A program made the position numbers and the translations under genes. Shown here in pieces: positions 1 through 7,955 of a DNA stretch of 40,709 nucleotides (positions within the stretch are counted from its first letter, which is position 1; each line of letters begins with the position of its first letter). The notes under the pieces are model-generated. The model did no database searches. It was not told the origin of the DNA and saw only the letters and a program-made list of their open reading frames with translations. Where the stretch lies: assembly GCF_034006445.1 (NCBI RefSeq), contig NZ_JAVESS010000022.1, positions 1 to 40,709 of the forward strand, given 5' to 3'. The stretch is from Desulfovibrio sp. (GTDB taxonomy: Bacteria; Desulfobacterota; Desulfovibrionia; Desulfovibrionales; Desulfovibrionaceae).

Positions 1-672
1 CGTGTTGAAGAGCCGCGCCTCACCGGAGCGTCCACAGCCTGCTGCGGCTATGGCGGCCTTGTGTGGTGCGCCCAGCCCGAACTTGCGGATGCCATGGCCG
101 CACACCGCTCAGGGGAACTGCCCCATGCCGGTCTTGCCTCCTGCATCATGTGCCGCGACCGCATGGCGGCCAGCGGCAAGGAATGCTGGCATCTGCTTGA
201 TCTGCTCTTTCCCGCATGCGCCAACTCTGGAGGCGGCAAGGAAAAAGGCCCCGGCCTGTCCGCGCGCCGCGCCAACCGCGCAGCCCTGCGCCGCCGCCTC
301 ATGCGGGACTGGCTGGGACAGGACGCGCCGGAGCCAGGCAAGGGGCGGGTTCTTATCAGCGCCGAAATGTTGATCCGGCTGGAAGAGCGGCATATTCTGC
401 TGGAAGACATTGAAGCTGCCGTGGCCGGGGCAGAAGCCAGCGGGCACTGCTTTAAAAATCTTGACAATGGTCACATTCTCGGCTCCTGGCGTCCCCGTCA
501 GGTAACATTCTGGGTAGAGTATGAGCCCGAGGGCGAAAGCTTTCTACTCCACGATGCGTGGTGCCACCGTATGGTGGTGCCCGGTTCCGGCGGTCACGAG
601 GCCGTGGACGTCATCAACAGCCACCAGTGCTGCACGGACGGGCAGCGCGGCGGGCAAGGAGGACAGTCATGA
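1..672 (+). CDS. C-terminal part of a cysteine-rich (CCG-domain) dicluster-binding redox protein, cut by the window edge
   Basis: The reading frame is open from base 1, so the start lies outside the window and about 223 residues are visible. Near the left edge are TACCGYGG and then ASCIMCRDRM, the paired cysteine motifs of the CCG domain of heterodisulfide-reductase B/GlpC-like proteins, which hold an unusual Fe-S cluster. A family-specific tail of about 130 residues follows, with further cysteines near the end (INSHQCC). I recall the D. vulgaris neighbour DVU_1558 being named a pyridine nucleotide-disulfide oxidoreductase/dicluster-binding protein; only the cluster-binding end can be seen here. 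Its stop overlaps the next start (ATGA), so it heads a translationally coupled redox/radical-SAM cassette. Electron delivery to that cassette is inference. Confidence 0.7.
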   Translation, partial: RVEEPRLTGASTACCGYGGLVWCAQPELADAMAAHRSGELPHAGLASCIMCRDRMAASGKECWHLLDLLFPACANSGGGKEKGPGLSARRANRAALRRRLMRDWLGQDAPEPGKGRVLISAEMLIRLEERHILLEDIEAAVAGAEASGHCFKNLDNGHILGSWRPRQVTFWVEYEPEGESFLLHDAWCHRMVVPGSGGHEAVDVINSHQCCTDGQRGGQGGQS

Positions 673-884
673 GCATGGGCCCCAATTACGCGCCCGACGG
701 CGGCCAATGGGTATGCTGTCGCTGCAATGTGCCCCTTGAACAGGGCAAGGTTCCGGTTTTTTACCTCAACAGCGCTTTTGACGTCATTTTACCGCGCTGC
801 CCCAAGTGCGGCCTGACCCAGACGCCAAAATCCCTGGCTGAAGGCAAGATGGTTGAGGTGGAAGCTCTGCTGGAAGACAAATGA
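669..884 (+). CDS. small double-CxxC redox/metal protein (DVU_1557-like)
   Basis: A 71-residue protein with two cysteine pairs, CCRC near residue 16 and CPKC near residue 44, spaced like a zinc ribbon or rubredoxin-type metal site. I chose the ATG at 669 because it overlaps the upstream TGA (ATGA) and a GGAGGA sequence lies about 8 bases before it; a longer in-frame version would lie inside the upstream gene. Its TGA overlaps the next ATG. No signal peptide or membrane segment, so it is cytoplasmic. By family name (as I recall it) and context it is a small redox or metal carrier for the cassette; the partner is not shown by the sequence. Confidence 0.75.
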   Translation: MSMGPNYAPDGGQWVCCRCNVPLEQGKVPVFYLNSAFDVILPRCPKCGLTQTPKSLAEGKMVEVEALLEDK

Positions 885-1681
885 GCGCCCTGTGGGAGAG
901 TGAATCCTTCCGCCGCGTGGCTGGCACTGTCTGGCGTCCCGGCGGCACGGCCCTGACCCTGAGGGGCCTTGAACTGTGCCGCAGCCTCTGCGGCCTTGCG
1001 CCCGGCGGCCTTGTGCTGGACATGGGCTGCGGCTGCGGGGCCACCCTGGAGCTGCTGCGACAGGCCGGATATGACGTGATGGGTCTGGACAGGCAGGTGC
1101 AGCCCGAAGCCGTGAGTGCGGCTGACGAAGCCTGTGGGGGGATCATCCGGGCGGACATGGCCCGGTTGCCTCTGGCGGCAGGCAGCGTTGACGGACTTGT
1201 GTGCGAATGCGTACTTTCTTTGCTGGCAGACCCGCTGGACGTGCTGCGGCAGTGTCTGCGCGCACTGCGCCCAGGCGGCGTGCTGCTGTTCAGCGACCTT
1301 ACACGGCGCGATGCAGAGGCTTCTGCCATACCGGCGCGCGTGCGCGGCCTGGAGCAAAATTCCGCAACCAGTGCAGGGGCGCAGCCAGAAGGCGCTGATC
1401 CCGTTTTTTCCGCTGCGCAGGGCACGGGCGCATCCTGCATGGAGGGCGCGCGTCCTGCGGCGCTGTGGGAGCGGTATCTCAAGCAGGCGGGCTTTCAGAT
1501 CGCGACGTATGAGGATCACAGCCGGGCGCTGGTGGAACTGGCCGCCCGCATGGTCTGGTATGGGGAAACCGGCTCCGGGGGCTTGGGTATTTCGGGCGGG
1601 TGTTCCTGTTCCGCTTCCGCCTCTGGCGGGGGGCGCAAATACGGCTATGGATTGTGGATAGCACAAAAGGAGAGAGCATGA
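881..1681 (+). CDS. trsM: SAM-dependent class I methyltransferase of the Trs cassette (DVU_1556-like)
   Basis: 266 residues. A Rossmann methyltransferase core is clear: motif I VLDMGCGCG (residues about 45-53), the acidic residue after strand 2 (GLDRQ) and the post-II/III region LRALRPGGVLLFSD. Cysteines are unusually frequent, including two in the SAM-binding loop and CSCS near the C-terminus. The insert between about residues 145 and 190 is low complexity. It overlaps both neighbours by 4 bases. I recall this family as TrsM/DVU_1556, always beside the radical SAM protein TrsS; the substrate is unknown. The fold is certain, the family assignment likely, the substrate open. Confidence 0.75.
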   Translation: MSALWESESFRRVAGTVWRPGGTALTLRGLELCRSLCGLAPGGLVLDMGCGCGATLELLRQAGYDVMGLDRQVQPEAVSAADEACGGIIRADMARLPLAAGSVDGLVCECVLSLLADPLDVLRQCLRALRPGGVLLFSDLTRRDAEASAIPARVRGLEQNSATSAGAQPEGADPVFSAAQGTGASCMEGARPAALWERYLKQAGFQIATYEDHSRALVELAARMVWYGETGSGGLGISGGCSCSASASGGGRKYGYGLWIAQKERA

Positions 1682-2142
1682 ATCCGATGATGATGGAGCT
1701 TCTGCCTCTGGTGCACGAGGGCTATTGTTGTAGTCAGTTGCTGATGTTGCTTATGCTTCAGGCCCGCGATCAGGAAAATCCCGACCTTGTGCGGGCGGTT
1801 CATGGCCTTTGCCATGGCATAGGCCAATCGGACGGGCCTTGCGGCCTGCTCACTGGTGGCGCCTGCACCCTGGCGCTGGTGGCCGGCAAAGGGGCCGCCA
1901 TTGAAACGCCGCACGCCATGCTTACGCCCCTGCTCAACGATTACGCCACATGGTTTTATGAACGCACCAATGCTTACGGCGGCCAAAGTTGCAGTCAAAT
2001 AGCCGCCGGGCTTGGCGCGGCGTCGGGCGCGCCGGGCGAAGCGCCCAATCCTGTGGCCTGCGGCGACCTGCTGGCCGAATGCTGGGAAAAGATTATCGAA
2101 CTGGTTCAGAGCTATGATCTGGACATCATGCCTGCGTCATGA
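1678..2142 (+). CDS. C_GCAxxG_C_C family redox-type protein (DVU_1555-like)
   Basis: 154 residues. It has the spaced cysteine signature of the C_GCAxxG_C_C family: GYCCSQ near residue 16, GLCHGIGQSDGPCG, then GGACTLAL, and later GQSCSQ and VACGDLL. The family is thought to bind metal or act in redox, often near molybdenum- or selenium-linked enzymes; no reaction is established. Strong AGGAGA Shine-Dalgarno just before the ATG, with the start inside the upstream stop (ATGA). The C-terminal part is rich in Gly/Ala around GAASGAPGEA. It lies between the methyltransferase and the radical SAM gene and overlaps both, so the three are almost certainly co-translated. Confidence 0.75.
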   Translation: MNPMMMELLPLVHEGYCCSQLLMLLMLQARDQENPDLVRAVHGLCHGIGQSDGPCGLLTGGACTLALVAGKGAAIETPHAMLTPLLNDYATWFYERTNAYGGQSCSQIAAGLGAASGAPGEAPNPVACGDLLAECWEKIIELVQSYDLDIMPAS

Positions 2143-3716
2143 TTTTGCGCCGAACCCAGAGTCTGTGCCCGGTCTGTCTGCGGCGGCTGGACGCCGTGTA
2201 CGCGCTGGCGCAGGACGATCCGCATTGTGTTGAACTGCGCAAAACCTGCCCCGAGCACGGCCTGTTCAGCGTGCCTGTATGGCGCACGGCTGCCCAGGAT
2301 CCGACAGACCACGCAGGCCAGCCCGTAGCCGGGGAGCAGGGCGGCGTGCCTGTTCCTGCGTTCGAATCCTGGTCGCGCCCCAAAAGCCCTTCCTATCCTC
2401 TGCATCCCTGCACGGCCATAGCCGAGGGCTGCCCCTTTGACTGCGGCCTGTGCCCGGCGCACGCGCAGCATACCTGTACGGGCCTTGTGGAAGTGACCAT
2501 GCGCTGCAATATGACCTGTCCCATCTGCTATGCGGGCGCGGGGGGATCAGGGCGGGAGGACGGCGCGGATCCTGATCTGGCCTGCATCGCCAGCCAGCTG
2601 GACGCGCTCAAAACTGCGTCCGGCCCGTGCAACGTGCAGATTTCCGGCGGCGAACCCACGGTGCGTGACGATCTGCCGCAGATCATCGGCCTTGCGCGCG
2701 CGAGGGCCTTTGGCCTTGTGCAGGTCAATACCAACGGGTTGCGACTGGCCGAAGAAGAGGGCTATGCCGCCACATTGCGTCAGGCCGGGCTGGATTCGGT
2801 CTATCTGCAATGGGACGGCGTGAGCGACGGGGCATTCAGGACGCTGCGCGGCCGCCCCTGCCTCGATTTCAAGCGCCGCGCCGTGGAAGCCTGCGCCCGG
2901 GCTGGCCTTGGCGTGGTGCTGGTGGCAACCCTTGTGCGCGGTGTCAATGACAATGAGGTGGGCGACCTGTTGCGCCTGGCCCTGCGTATGGGGCCAGCGG
3001 TGCGGGGCCTGCACGTGCAGCCAGCCGCGTTTTTCGGGCGCTACCCCTGGCGTCTGGATGAGGCCCCAAGGCTCACCCTGCCGGAGGTTATGGCCTGCTT
3101 TACCCGGCAGGCTCCCGATCTTGTGCGCCCGGAGCATCTGCACCCGCCGGGGTGCGAAAACGAACTGTGCTCCTTCAGCGCTGTCTATCGGCGTAACGAT
3201 GCCGCGCTCTCTGCCCCTGTAGGCGAAAGGGCCAAGGACGCGCCGCCAGCGCTCCAATGGCTGCCGGACGCGGGCCAGTCCTGCTGCTCGCCGCGCCCGC
3301 AAAGCGCGGACGCCGCCGGTTCCGGCGCAGGGGATGCGTCTGCCCTGGGGGCCTCTTTGGCGGATACTGGCGTGCCGCCGTCAGCGGAAGAGGGCGCGAG
3401 AAAGGCAAAGCAGTTCGTGGCCCTGCACTGGCGCGGCGACGGCACTGCAGCGGAAAAGGCAGACGGACAGTCATCGGGCCCGGGCGCTGCCAGCGCTGAC
3501 CTGGACGGGTTCAGCCGGTTTTTGGCCCAGGCCGGGGCCGAACGGCGCTTCACATTGTCCGCCATGGCTTTTCAGGACGCGCTGAGCCTGGATATTGAGC
3601 GCGTACGGGGGTGCTGCATCCACGTTTTGCGGCGTGACGGGCGCATGATACCCTTTTGCCTGCACAACCTGACAGCACAGAACGGCACACGGCTGTATGC
3701 GGAGGACATCTCATGA
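2139..3716 (+). CDS. trsS: radical SAM protein, TrsS type
   Basis: 525 residues. The radical SAM [4Fe-4S] motif CNMTCPIC is at residues 123-130 and a GGEP SAM-binding motif at about 170-173. The N-terminus has a probable zinc site, CPVC (10-13) and CPEHG (37-41), plus a CPFDCGLC cluster around 98-105, a layout shared with tetraether-lipid-synthase-like and MoaA-type proteins. The C-terminal domain has a Cys-Cys pair (492-493) and IPFC (507), possible auxiliary cluster ligands. Relatives of this family are annotated as (seleno)proteins; this copy has no in-frame TGA, so it is an all-cysteine form. Residues about 355-465 are a low-complexity Ala/Gly/Pro/Ser insertion. The reaction is unknown. 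Confidence 0.8.
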   Translation: MILRRTQSLCPVCLRRLDAVYALAQDDPHCVELRKTCPEHGLFSVPVWRTAAQDPTDHAGQPVAGEQGGVPVPAFESWSRPKSPSYPLHPCTAIAEGCPFDCGLCPAHAQHTCTGLVEVTMRCNMTCPICYAGAGGSGREDGADPDLACIASQLDALKTASGPCNVQISGGEPTVRDDLPQIIGLARARAFGLVQVNTNGLRLAEEEGYAATLRQAGLDSVYLQWDGVSDGAFRTLRGRPCLDFKRRAVEACARAGLGVVLVATLVRGVNDNEVGDLLRLALRMGPAVRGLHVQPAAFFGRYPWRLDEAPRLTLPEVMACFTRQAPDLVRPEHLHPPGCENELCSFSAVYRRNDAALSAPVGERAKDAPPALQWLPDAGQSCCSPRPQSADAAGSGAGDASALGASLADTGVPPSAEEGARKAKQFVALHWRGDGTAAEKADGQSSGPGAASADLDGFSRFLAQAGAERRFTLSAMAFQDALSLDIERVRGCCIHVLRRDGRMIPFCLHNLTAQNGTRLYAEDIS

Positions 3717-5113
3717 ATTTACCTTCCTCATCTGTTGCCGGGGCTTCTTCGCGTGAAACTGCTTCGCGTGATCCTTCCGCGCGTGATTCTTCTGCGCGCG
3801 CCTCTTCCGCTGCTGCGGCTCCGGGCCGGGGGTTTCGCAATCCTCTTGACGGCTGGCTGGCGGGGCAGTGCGGCGTGCAGGACGCAGACGCCAACACCCT
3901 GGTGCGCACCCTGCGTGAAGCCCGCGCCCGCGCCCTGACCCGTTGCCTGAACCACGCGGCGGCCCACAGTGCCTTTTATGCCCGCAATCTGGCCGGATAC
4001 GACCTCGATGGCTTCACTCCCGAGGATATGCGCGGCCTGCCTTTCACCACGGCTGACGATCTGGCCCGGTGGGAGGATTTTCTTTGCGTGTCGCGTGGCG
4101 ATGTGCAGCGCATGGTGACCTTGCGCACGTCCGGCACCACGGGCAGCCCCAAGCGGCTGGCCTTTACCGAAGCAGACCTTGCCAGAACCGTTGATTTTTT
4201 TCGCGTGGGCATGTCGCAACTGGTGCGGGCCGGGCAAAAACTGGCGGTACTGTTGCCAGGGGCGGCACGCCCCGATGGCGTGGCAGACCTGCTGCGCCAG
4301 TCTCTGAGTCCGTGCGGCGTGGAGGTGTGCACCCCGCCGCAGGAACTGCTGGTTCCTGTCAAAAGCTCACAAGGCTTGGCGAAAAGGGCGGCGCCAGTGC
4401 TGCCCATGCAGGAAAATCCGCTGCAGGAGGGCGCGTTCTGCGCCACTGGCTCGTGTCCGTCAGCAAGAGTGACGCCGCCGCAGGGGGCGCTGGCAGGCAT
4501 CCACCCGAATATTGTGCAGTGGCTCGACGAGGTGCGGCCGCACTGTCTCGTGGCCGCGCCAGGACAACTGGAAGGATTACTGCGCCATTTTCCCAAGAGT
4601 GGCCCTCCGGGGCTTTGCGGCCTGCTCAGCAGCGCGGACAGGCTTGATCCCGTGCTGGGGCACGTGCTGTCCACAGTATGGAACTGCACAGTGCTTGACC
4701 ACTACGGGCTTACGGAAACGGCCTATGGTGGCGCGGTGGAGTGCCCGGCCCATGACGGCTATCATTTGCGTCTGCTGGATATTGTTGTGGAAATTGTAGA
4801 TTTTTGCGGCGATGAACCGCTGCCGCCTGGCGAGACAGGTGAAGTTGTCATCACCACGCTGGAGCGCGAGGCCATGCCCCTTATCCGTTACCGCACGGGT
4901 GACGTGGCCTGTCTTTTGCCCGGGCCGTGCGCCTGCGGCAGCCCCTTGCCGCGTCTTGGGCCGGTGCAGGGCAGGCTTGAGCGCTGCGGCAACCGCGTGC
5001 GTGTGGTGCAGATGCCCAAGGGCGGCACTCAGACGGGGGCGTCTGTCCGCCAGGATCGCTCGGGTCATGACGGGCCGTATTGCACTGTGGGCGACTGCGA
5101 AGGCTTGATGTGA
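3713..5113 (+). CDS. AMP-forming adenylate/CoA ligase of the Trs cassette (DVU_1553-like), no lid domain visible
   Basis: 466 residues from the ATG at 3713, which overlaps the radical SAM stop and follows GGAGG. The adenylation core is clear: P-loop TSGTTGSPK at 139-147, DHYGLTE near 328, and YRTGD near 393 followed by CACGSPLPRLG, all as in phenylacetate-CoA ligase/coenzyme F390 synthetase. The protein ends about 60 residues after YRTGD, where relatives carry a C-terminal lid of about 100 residues with the catalytic lysine; no such domain is visible. The N-terminal 40 residues are a Ser/Ala/Arg repeat and about 220-260 are another low-complexity insert. Likely activates a carboxylate as an adenylate; the substrate is unknown. 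Confidence 0.75.
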   Translation: MNLPSSSVAGASSRETASRDPSARDSSARASSAAAAPGRGFRNPLDGWLAGQCGVQDADANTLVRTLREARARALTRCLNHAAAHSAFYARNLAGYDLDGFTPEDMRGLPFTTADDLARWEDFLCVSRGDVQRMVTLRTSGTTGSPKRLAFTEADLARTVDFFRVGMSQLVRAGQKLAVLLPGAARPDGVADLLRQSLSPCGVEVCTPPQELLVPVKSSQGLAKRAAPVLPMQENPLQEGAFCATGSCPSARVTPPQGALAGIHPNIVQWLDEVRPHCLVAAPGQLEGLLRHFPKSGPPGLCGLLSSADRLDPVLGHVLSTVWNCTVLDHYGLTETAYGGAVECPAHDGYHLRLLDIVVEIVDFCGDEPLPPGETGEVVITTLEREAMPLIRYRTGDVACLLPGPCACGSPLPRLGPVQGRLERCGNRVRVVQMPKGGTQTGASVRQDRSGHDGPYCTVGDCEGLM

Positions 5114-6768
5114 CGGCTCGCGTTCTGATACTGGCCGCAGGGCAGGCGTCTCGCATGGGCAGGGTCAAGGCTCTTCTACCGCTACCGCTGGGTGCGGACG
5201 GGGAATTTTGTTCGGCGCTGGAGGGGCTGGCGCGCCTTTTTCGGCAACTGGGCATCGAGCATATTTCGGTCGTCACAGGCTGGCACGCGGAAAGCATTGA
5301 ACCGGCAGCGCAGGCGCTCGGCCTTGCCGTGGTGCGTAATCCCAGGCCGGAAGAGGGCATGTTTTCCTCCGTCTGCGCCGGGCTGTCGGCACTGGCGGCA
5401 GGCGATCCGGCACTGGCGGAAACGCCCGTACTGGTGCAGCCCGTGGACGTGCCGCTCGTGCGGCCCATGACCATACAGGCCCTGCTCGAGGCCCATGCGT
5501 CCGACCCGGAAAGTGTTCTTGTACCAACCTTCGCCGGGCAGGAGGGGCATCCGCCACTTTTGTCAGCCCGCCATCTGGCGCATGTGCTGCACCATGAGCG
5601 CGTCGGGGCTGAAAATGGCCTGCGGGGCGCTCTTGAAGGTTTGCCCGTGCGTCACATCCCCGTGGCGGACGGGCTTATGTTGCCGGATATGGACAGGCCT
5701 GAAGACTATGAACGCATGAAGCTCCTGGCCTTGCGCAGGGATGTTTTGCGGCCGGACGAGGCCCTGGAACTGCTGCGCCTGCATGGAGTGCCTGAAAGGG
5801 GGGTGCGTCATGGCCGTGCCGTGGGCACGGTGGCCGCGGCCCTGGCAAAAGCCCTGGCTGAGGTGCGGCGCGCAAAGAATTCTGTTCTGGAAGGTGTTAC
5901 TGTCCCCAACCCTGGCCGTGATCCTGGCCGTGACTCTGGCCGTGATTCTGGCCGTGATTCTGGCCGTGATCCTGGCCGTAGCTCTGACTGTGGCGCGTGC
6001 CGTAATTCTGGCCCTGACTCTGGCCCTGATTCGGATTTTGCCCCTGGTTTTGCCCTTGACCCTGATCTTGCCCTGGCCGGGGGGCTGGTGCACGATATCT
6101 GCAAGGGCGAAAAAGGGCATGAGGCCGCAGCGGGTCGATTATTTCGCCATCTGCACCTGCCTGTCATGGCGCACCTTGTGGAAGATCACCGGGACCTGAC
6201 CTTGCCCGACGACCAGCCCATCACCGAAAGGGAACTGGTTTTTCTGGCTGACAAATACTGTTACGGCGGAAGCTTTGTGCCAGTGCGTCAGCGTTTTGAA
6301 CAAAAGCTGGAAAGCCTCGGGGCTGAAGTGGCTCAAGCCATCAGAGGGCGCATGGATCGGGCTCTGGCCATGGAAGCCCGGCTTGCCCGCGAACTTGGCT
6401 GCCCCACAGGCGAGCAGGGTGTTCGGGGCCATGACCAGGGCCGCGCGCAGGGCCAGTTTCCGCAGGCTGGGCAAGCCCCCCAACCCCCGCAGGCTGGGCA
6501 GACTGCGCAAGCCCCGCAGTCTCATCAGGCTGGGCAGGCTGGGCAAACCCCGCAGTCTTATCAGGCTGGGCAGGCTGGGCAGTCGCCGTTGTTTGCGCAC
6601 ACTTCGTGCTCACCGCACCCTCCATATCCCTCATATCCCACATATCCCCCATGTCCCACATATCCCCCATATCCCGAGGACATAGCCCGCGCCGCTCTGG
6701 CGGCATTGGCCGTTCAGGAAACTCAGGCGCAGGGCGACCGCGCGCCGTTTGCCCCCATGCCACGGTAA
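5110..6768 (+). CDS. MobA/MocA-like nucleotidyltransferase fused to an HD domain (DVU_1551-like)
   Basis: 552 residues from a GTG that overlaps the upstream TGA (GTGA); the protein then begins at the LILAAGQASRMG motif typical of the family start. Residues 1-205 are an NTP transferase: RMGRVK nucleotide loop (15-20) and DVPLVRP metal site (113-119). Residues 215-430 are an HD phosphohydrolase-like domain with H234, H328-D329, E358-D359-H360 and D381. Between H234 and the HD pair lies a tandem repeat (GRDPGRDS units, about 268-292). The C-terminus (about 440-530) is a Gln/Gly/Ala/Pro then Tyr/Pro repeat. MocA-type enzymes add CMP to molybdopterin, so a cofactor role is plausible but unproven. 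Confidence 0.75.
   Translation: MTARVLILAAGQASRMGRVKALLPLPLGADGEFCSALEGLARLFRQLGIEHISVVTGWHAESIEPAAQALGLAVVRNPRPEEGMFSSVCAGLSALAAGDPALAETPVLVQPVDVPLVRPMTIQALLEAHASDPESVLVPTFAGQEGHPPLLSARHLAHVLHHERVGAENGLRGALEGLPVRHIPVADGLMLPDMDRPEDYERMKLLALRRDVLRPDEALELLRLHGVPERGVRHGRAVGTVAAALAKALAEVRRAKNSVLEGVTVPNPGRDPGRDSGRDSGRDSGRDPGRSSDCGACRNSGPDSGPDSDFAPGFALDPDLALAGGLVHDICKGEKGHEAAAGRLFRHLHLPVMAHLVEDHRDLTLPDDQPITERELVFLADKYCYGGSFVPVRQRFEQKLESLGAEVAQAIRGRMDRALAMEARLARELGCPTGEQGVRGHDQGRAQGQFPQAGQAPQPPQAGQTAQAPQSHQAGQAGQTPQSYQAGQAGQSPLFAHTSCSPHPPYPSYPTYPPCPTYPPYPEDIARAALAALAVQETQAQGDRAPFAPMPR
5914..5985 (+). repeat. in-frame 12-base tandem repeat inside the HD domain of the fusion gene
   Basis: Six consecutive 12-base units of the form ggccgtgaytct, encoding Gly-Arg-Asp-Ser/Pro repeats. 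A looser GPDS/DFAPGF stretch follows to about 6060. The repeat sits between two metal-ligand motifs of the HD domain, so it must form a loop. Because 12 is divisible by 3, copy-number change would keep the frame. Confidence 0.9.
6460..6680 (+). repeat. in-frame imperfect repeats at the C-terminus of the NTP transferase/HD gene
   Basis: An imperfect array of caggctgggca-type units (Gln-Ala-Gly-Gln) is followed from about 6616 by a tatcccccatat-type array encoding Tyr-Pro-Pro/Thr-Tyr-Pro units. Both stay in frame and neither belongs to a known catalytic domain. The composition differs sharply from the enzyme core, suggesting slippage-generated tail growth. Confidence 0.8.
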
Positions 6769-6923
6769 GGCGGGCGGGGCAGTACGTCGTTTACCCCCCC
6801 CCTCCTCGGTGAGGCTGGCGGTAGCGGCAGCAAAAGGCCATTTTTGCGGAAAATGGAAATAATCTGTCAAGTCTTGCCCCAAATTCGGGGAGCGTGCTAC
6901 AGAAAAAAACTGGGAGATTTCAG

Positions 6924-7505
6924 ATGAACGGCATGTGGCTTGTGCGTCACGGCGCTTTGCCGCCCAATCCTGAGCGGCGCATCGTGGGAAACCGCGATAT
7001 CCCGCTCAGCCCGGCCGGGCAGCGGCAGATACGCGCTCTGGCTCATGACTTCATGCCCATATTGGCGGGAAGACTGGCGGCAGTGGTGTCCTCGGATCTG
7101 GGGCGTTGCCGTGAGACCACGTCCATTCTTCTGACCGGAAATGAATGGACCGCCAGCCCGCCCCCTGTACATTTTGAACCAGGACTGCGCGAACTGGACA
7201 TGGGCCAGTGGCAGGGCCTGACAAAGGCCGAGATTGACGCGCGCTTTCCCGGACAGTACGACGTGCGGGGCCGGGATTTTGCCCATTTTCAGCCAGAGGG
7301 CGGCGAGAGCTTCGCGCAATTGCAAAGCCGCGCCCTTGAAGCCGTGCGCCGCTGGCGGCGGCACTATCCCACAGGCATTCTGCTGGTAGTGGCACACGCT
7401 GGCGTTATCCGCAGCTTGCTGGCCCACTATATGGCCCTGCCGCTTGACGACGCCCTCCGTATCCCTCAGGAATACGCCTGCCGCACCTTTGTGCCGGAAT
7501 GGTAA
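6924..7505 (+). CDS. histidine phosphatase superfamily protein (CobC/phosphoglycerate mutase-like)
   Basis: 193 residues. I chose the ATG at 6924 because GGGAG lies 9-13 bases upstream and the protein then opens directly with the catalytic VRHGALP motif (phospho-accepting His8). The rest of the signature is present: SSDLGRCRET, the acid residue in LRELDMGQW, and the second histidine in VVAHAGVIRSL near residue 161. The size fits alpha-ribazole phosphatase (CobC) or small broad phosphatases. It follows the radical SAM cassette after a 155-base gap, so it may have its own promoter, though proximity suggests a shared pathway. No cobalamin genes are visible nearby, so CobC is not assigned. Confidence 0.75.
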   Translation: MNGMWLVRHGALPPNPERRIVGNRDIPLSPAGQRQIRALAHDFMPILAGRLAAVVSSDLGRCRETTSILLTGNEWTASPPPVHFEPGLRELDMGQWQGLTKAEIDARFPGQYDVRGRDFAHFQPEGGESFAQLQSRALEAVRRWRRHYPTGILLVVAHAGVIRSLLAHYMALPLDDALRIPQEYACRTFVPEW

Positions 7506-7548
7506 GCGCTGGCGGGTCGGTGCCCTTGGCTGGCTTTCGCCAATGAAA

Positions 7549-7615
7549 TGCTTTGTGGGGGAGGGACCCTTTTGCAAAAGGGTCTCCTCCCCCACGCCCC
7601 CACCCCCTAAAACTC
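7549..7615 (+). terminator. 3'-end hairpin element, family R copy 1
   Basis: Stem-loop at 7555-7595: a stem of about 20 bp (gtgggggagg arm, TTTTGCAAAA at the tip, one bulge) followed by a C-rich run and aaaactctt. It starts 49 bases after the histidine phosphatase stop. The same element occurs at 10162-10202, 25020-25059 and 35963-36003, always in this orientation relative to the gene just ended. Confidence 0.65.
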
Positions 7616-7807
7616 TTATTACATTTTAGTGTATTACAAAGAATTTTCTGCTGCAGGACTGGGATGCGGAGGCAGCGTCTTTCGGGCAGCACGCCATTTC
7701 AAAATTGATCTGCTCTAACAGCGGCTTGTCCGCCCGGTTCTGCTGCATGCTTCCGCGCAGGTATCCTCATTGTTTGCAGTATCTGTAACCGTGTGTCCAT
7801 ATGTAAT

Positions 7808-7849
7808 GCGAAAGCCCATTGAGGACAGACGTTCTCAATGGGCTTTCGC
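7808..7849. terminator. perfect 16-bp inverted repeat between convergent genes
   Basis: Arms gcgaaagcccattgag and its exact complement, with a 10-base loop. It lies between the convergent histidine phosphatase and YkgJ-like genes. No U-tract follows on either strand, so a bidirectional end structure is likely but not proven. The rest of 7616-7955 holds no convincing gene. Confidence 0.5.
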
Positions 7850-7925
7850 GCTTGTTACGGCGTGTGTCAGTATGGGAAAATGGCGTTCAGGCATTCACGC
7901 CGAGAGCCTGCTTACGCAGCCGTCA

Positions 7926-7950
7926 GAGCAGGTTCGGTGTGAAGTTGCTC
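7926..7950 (-). terminator. 3'-end hairpin, GCAATTTC-type family, copy 1
   Basis: Imperfect hairpin with gagca/tgctc outer arms, 5 bases beyond the stop of the YkgJ-like gene. With its flank acgcagccg it matches the sequence at the end of the Xre gene (40380-40406). Confidence 0.45.
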
Positions 7951-7955
7951 CGAGG

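Noticed and set aside
2355..2391. tRNA-like 3' end (gcgttcgaatcctggtcgcg) inside the radical SAM gene
   Set aside because: No matching 5' acceptor or anticodon arm upstream, and the sequence is in frame in a conserved coding region.
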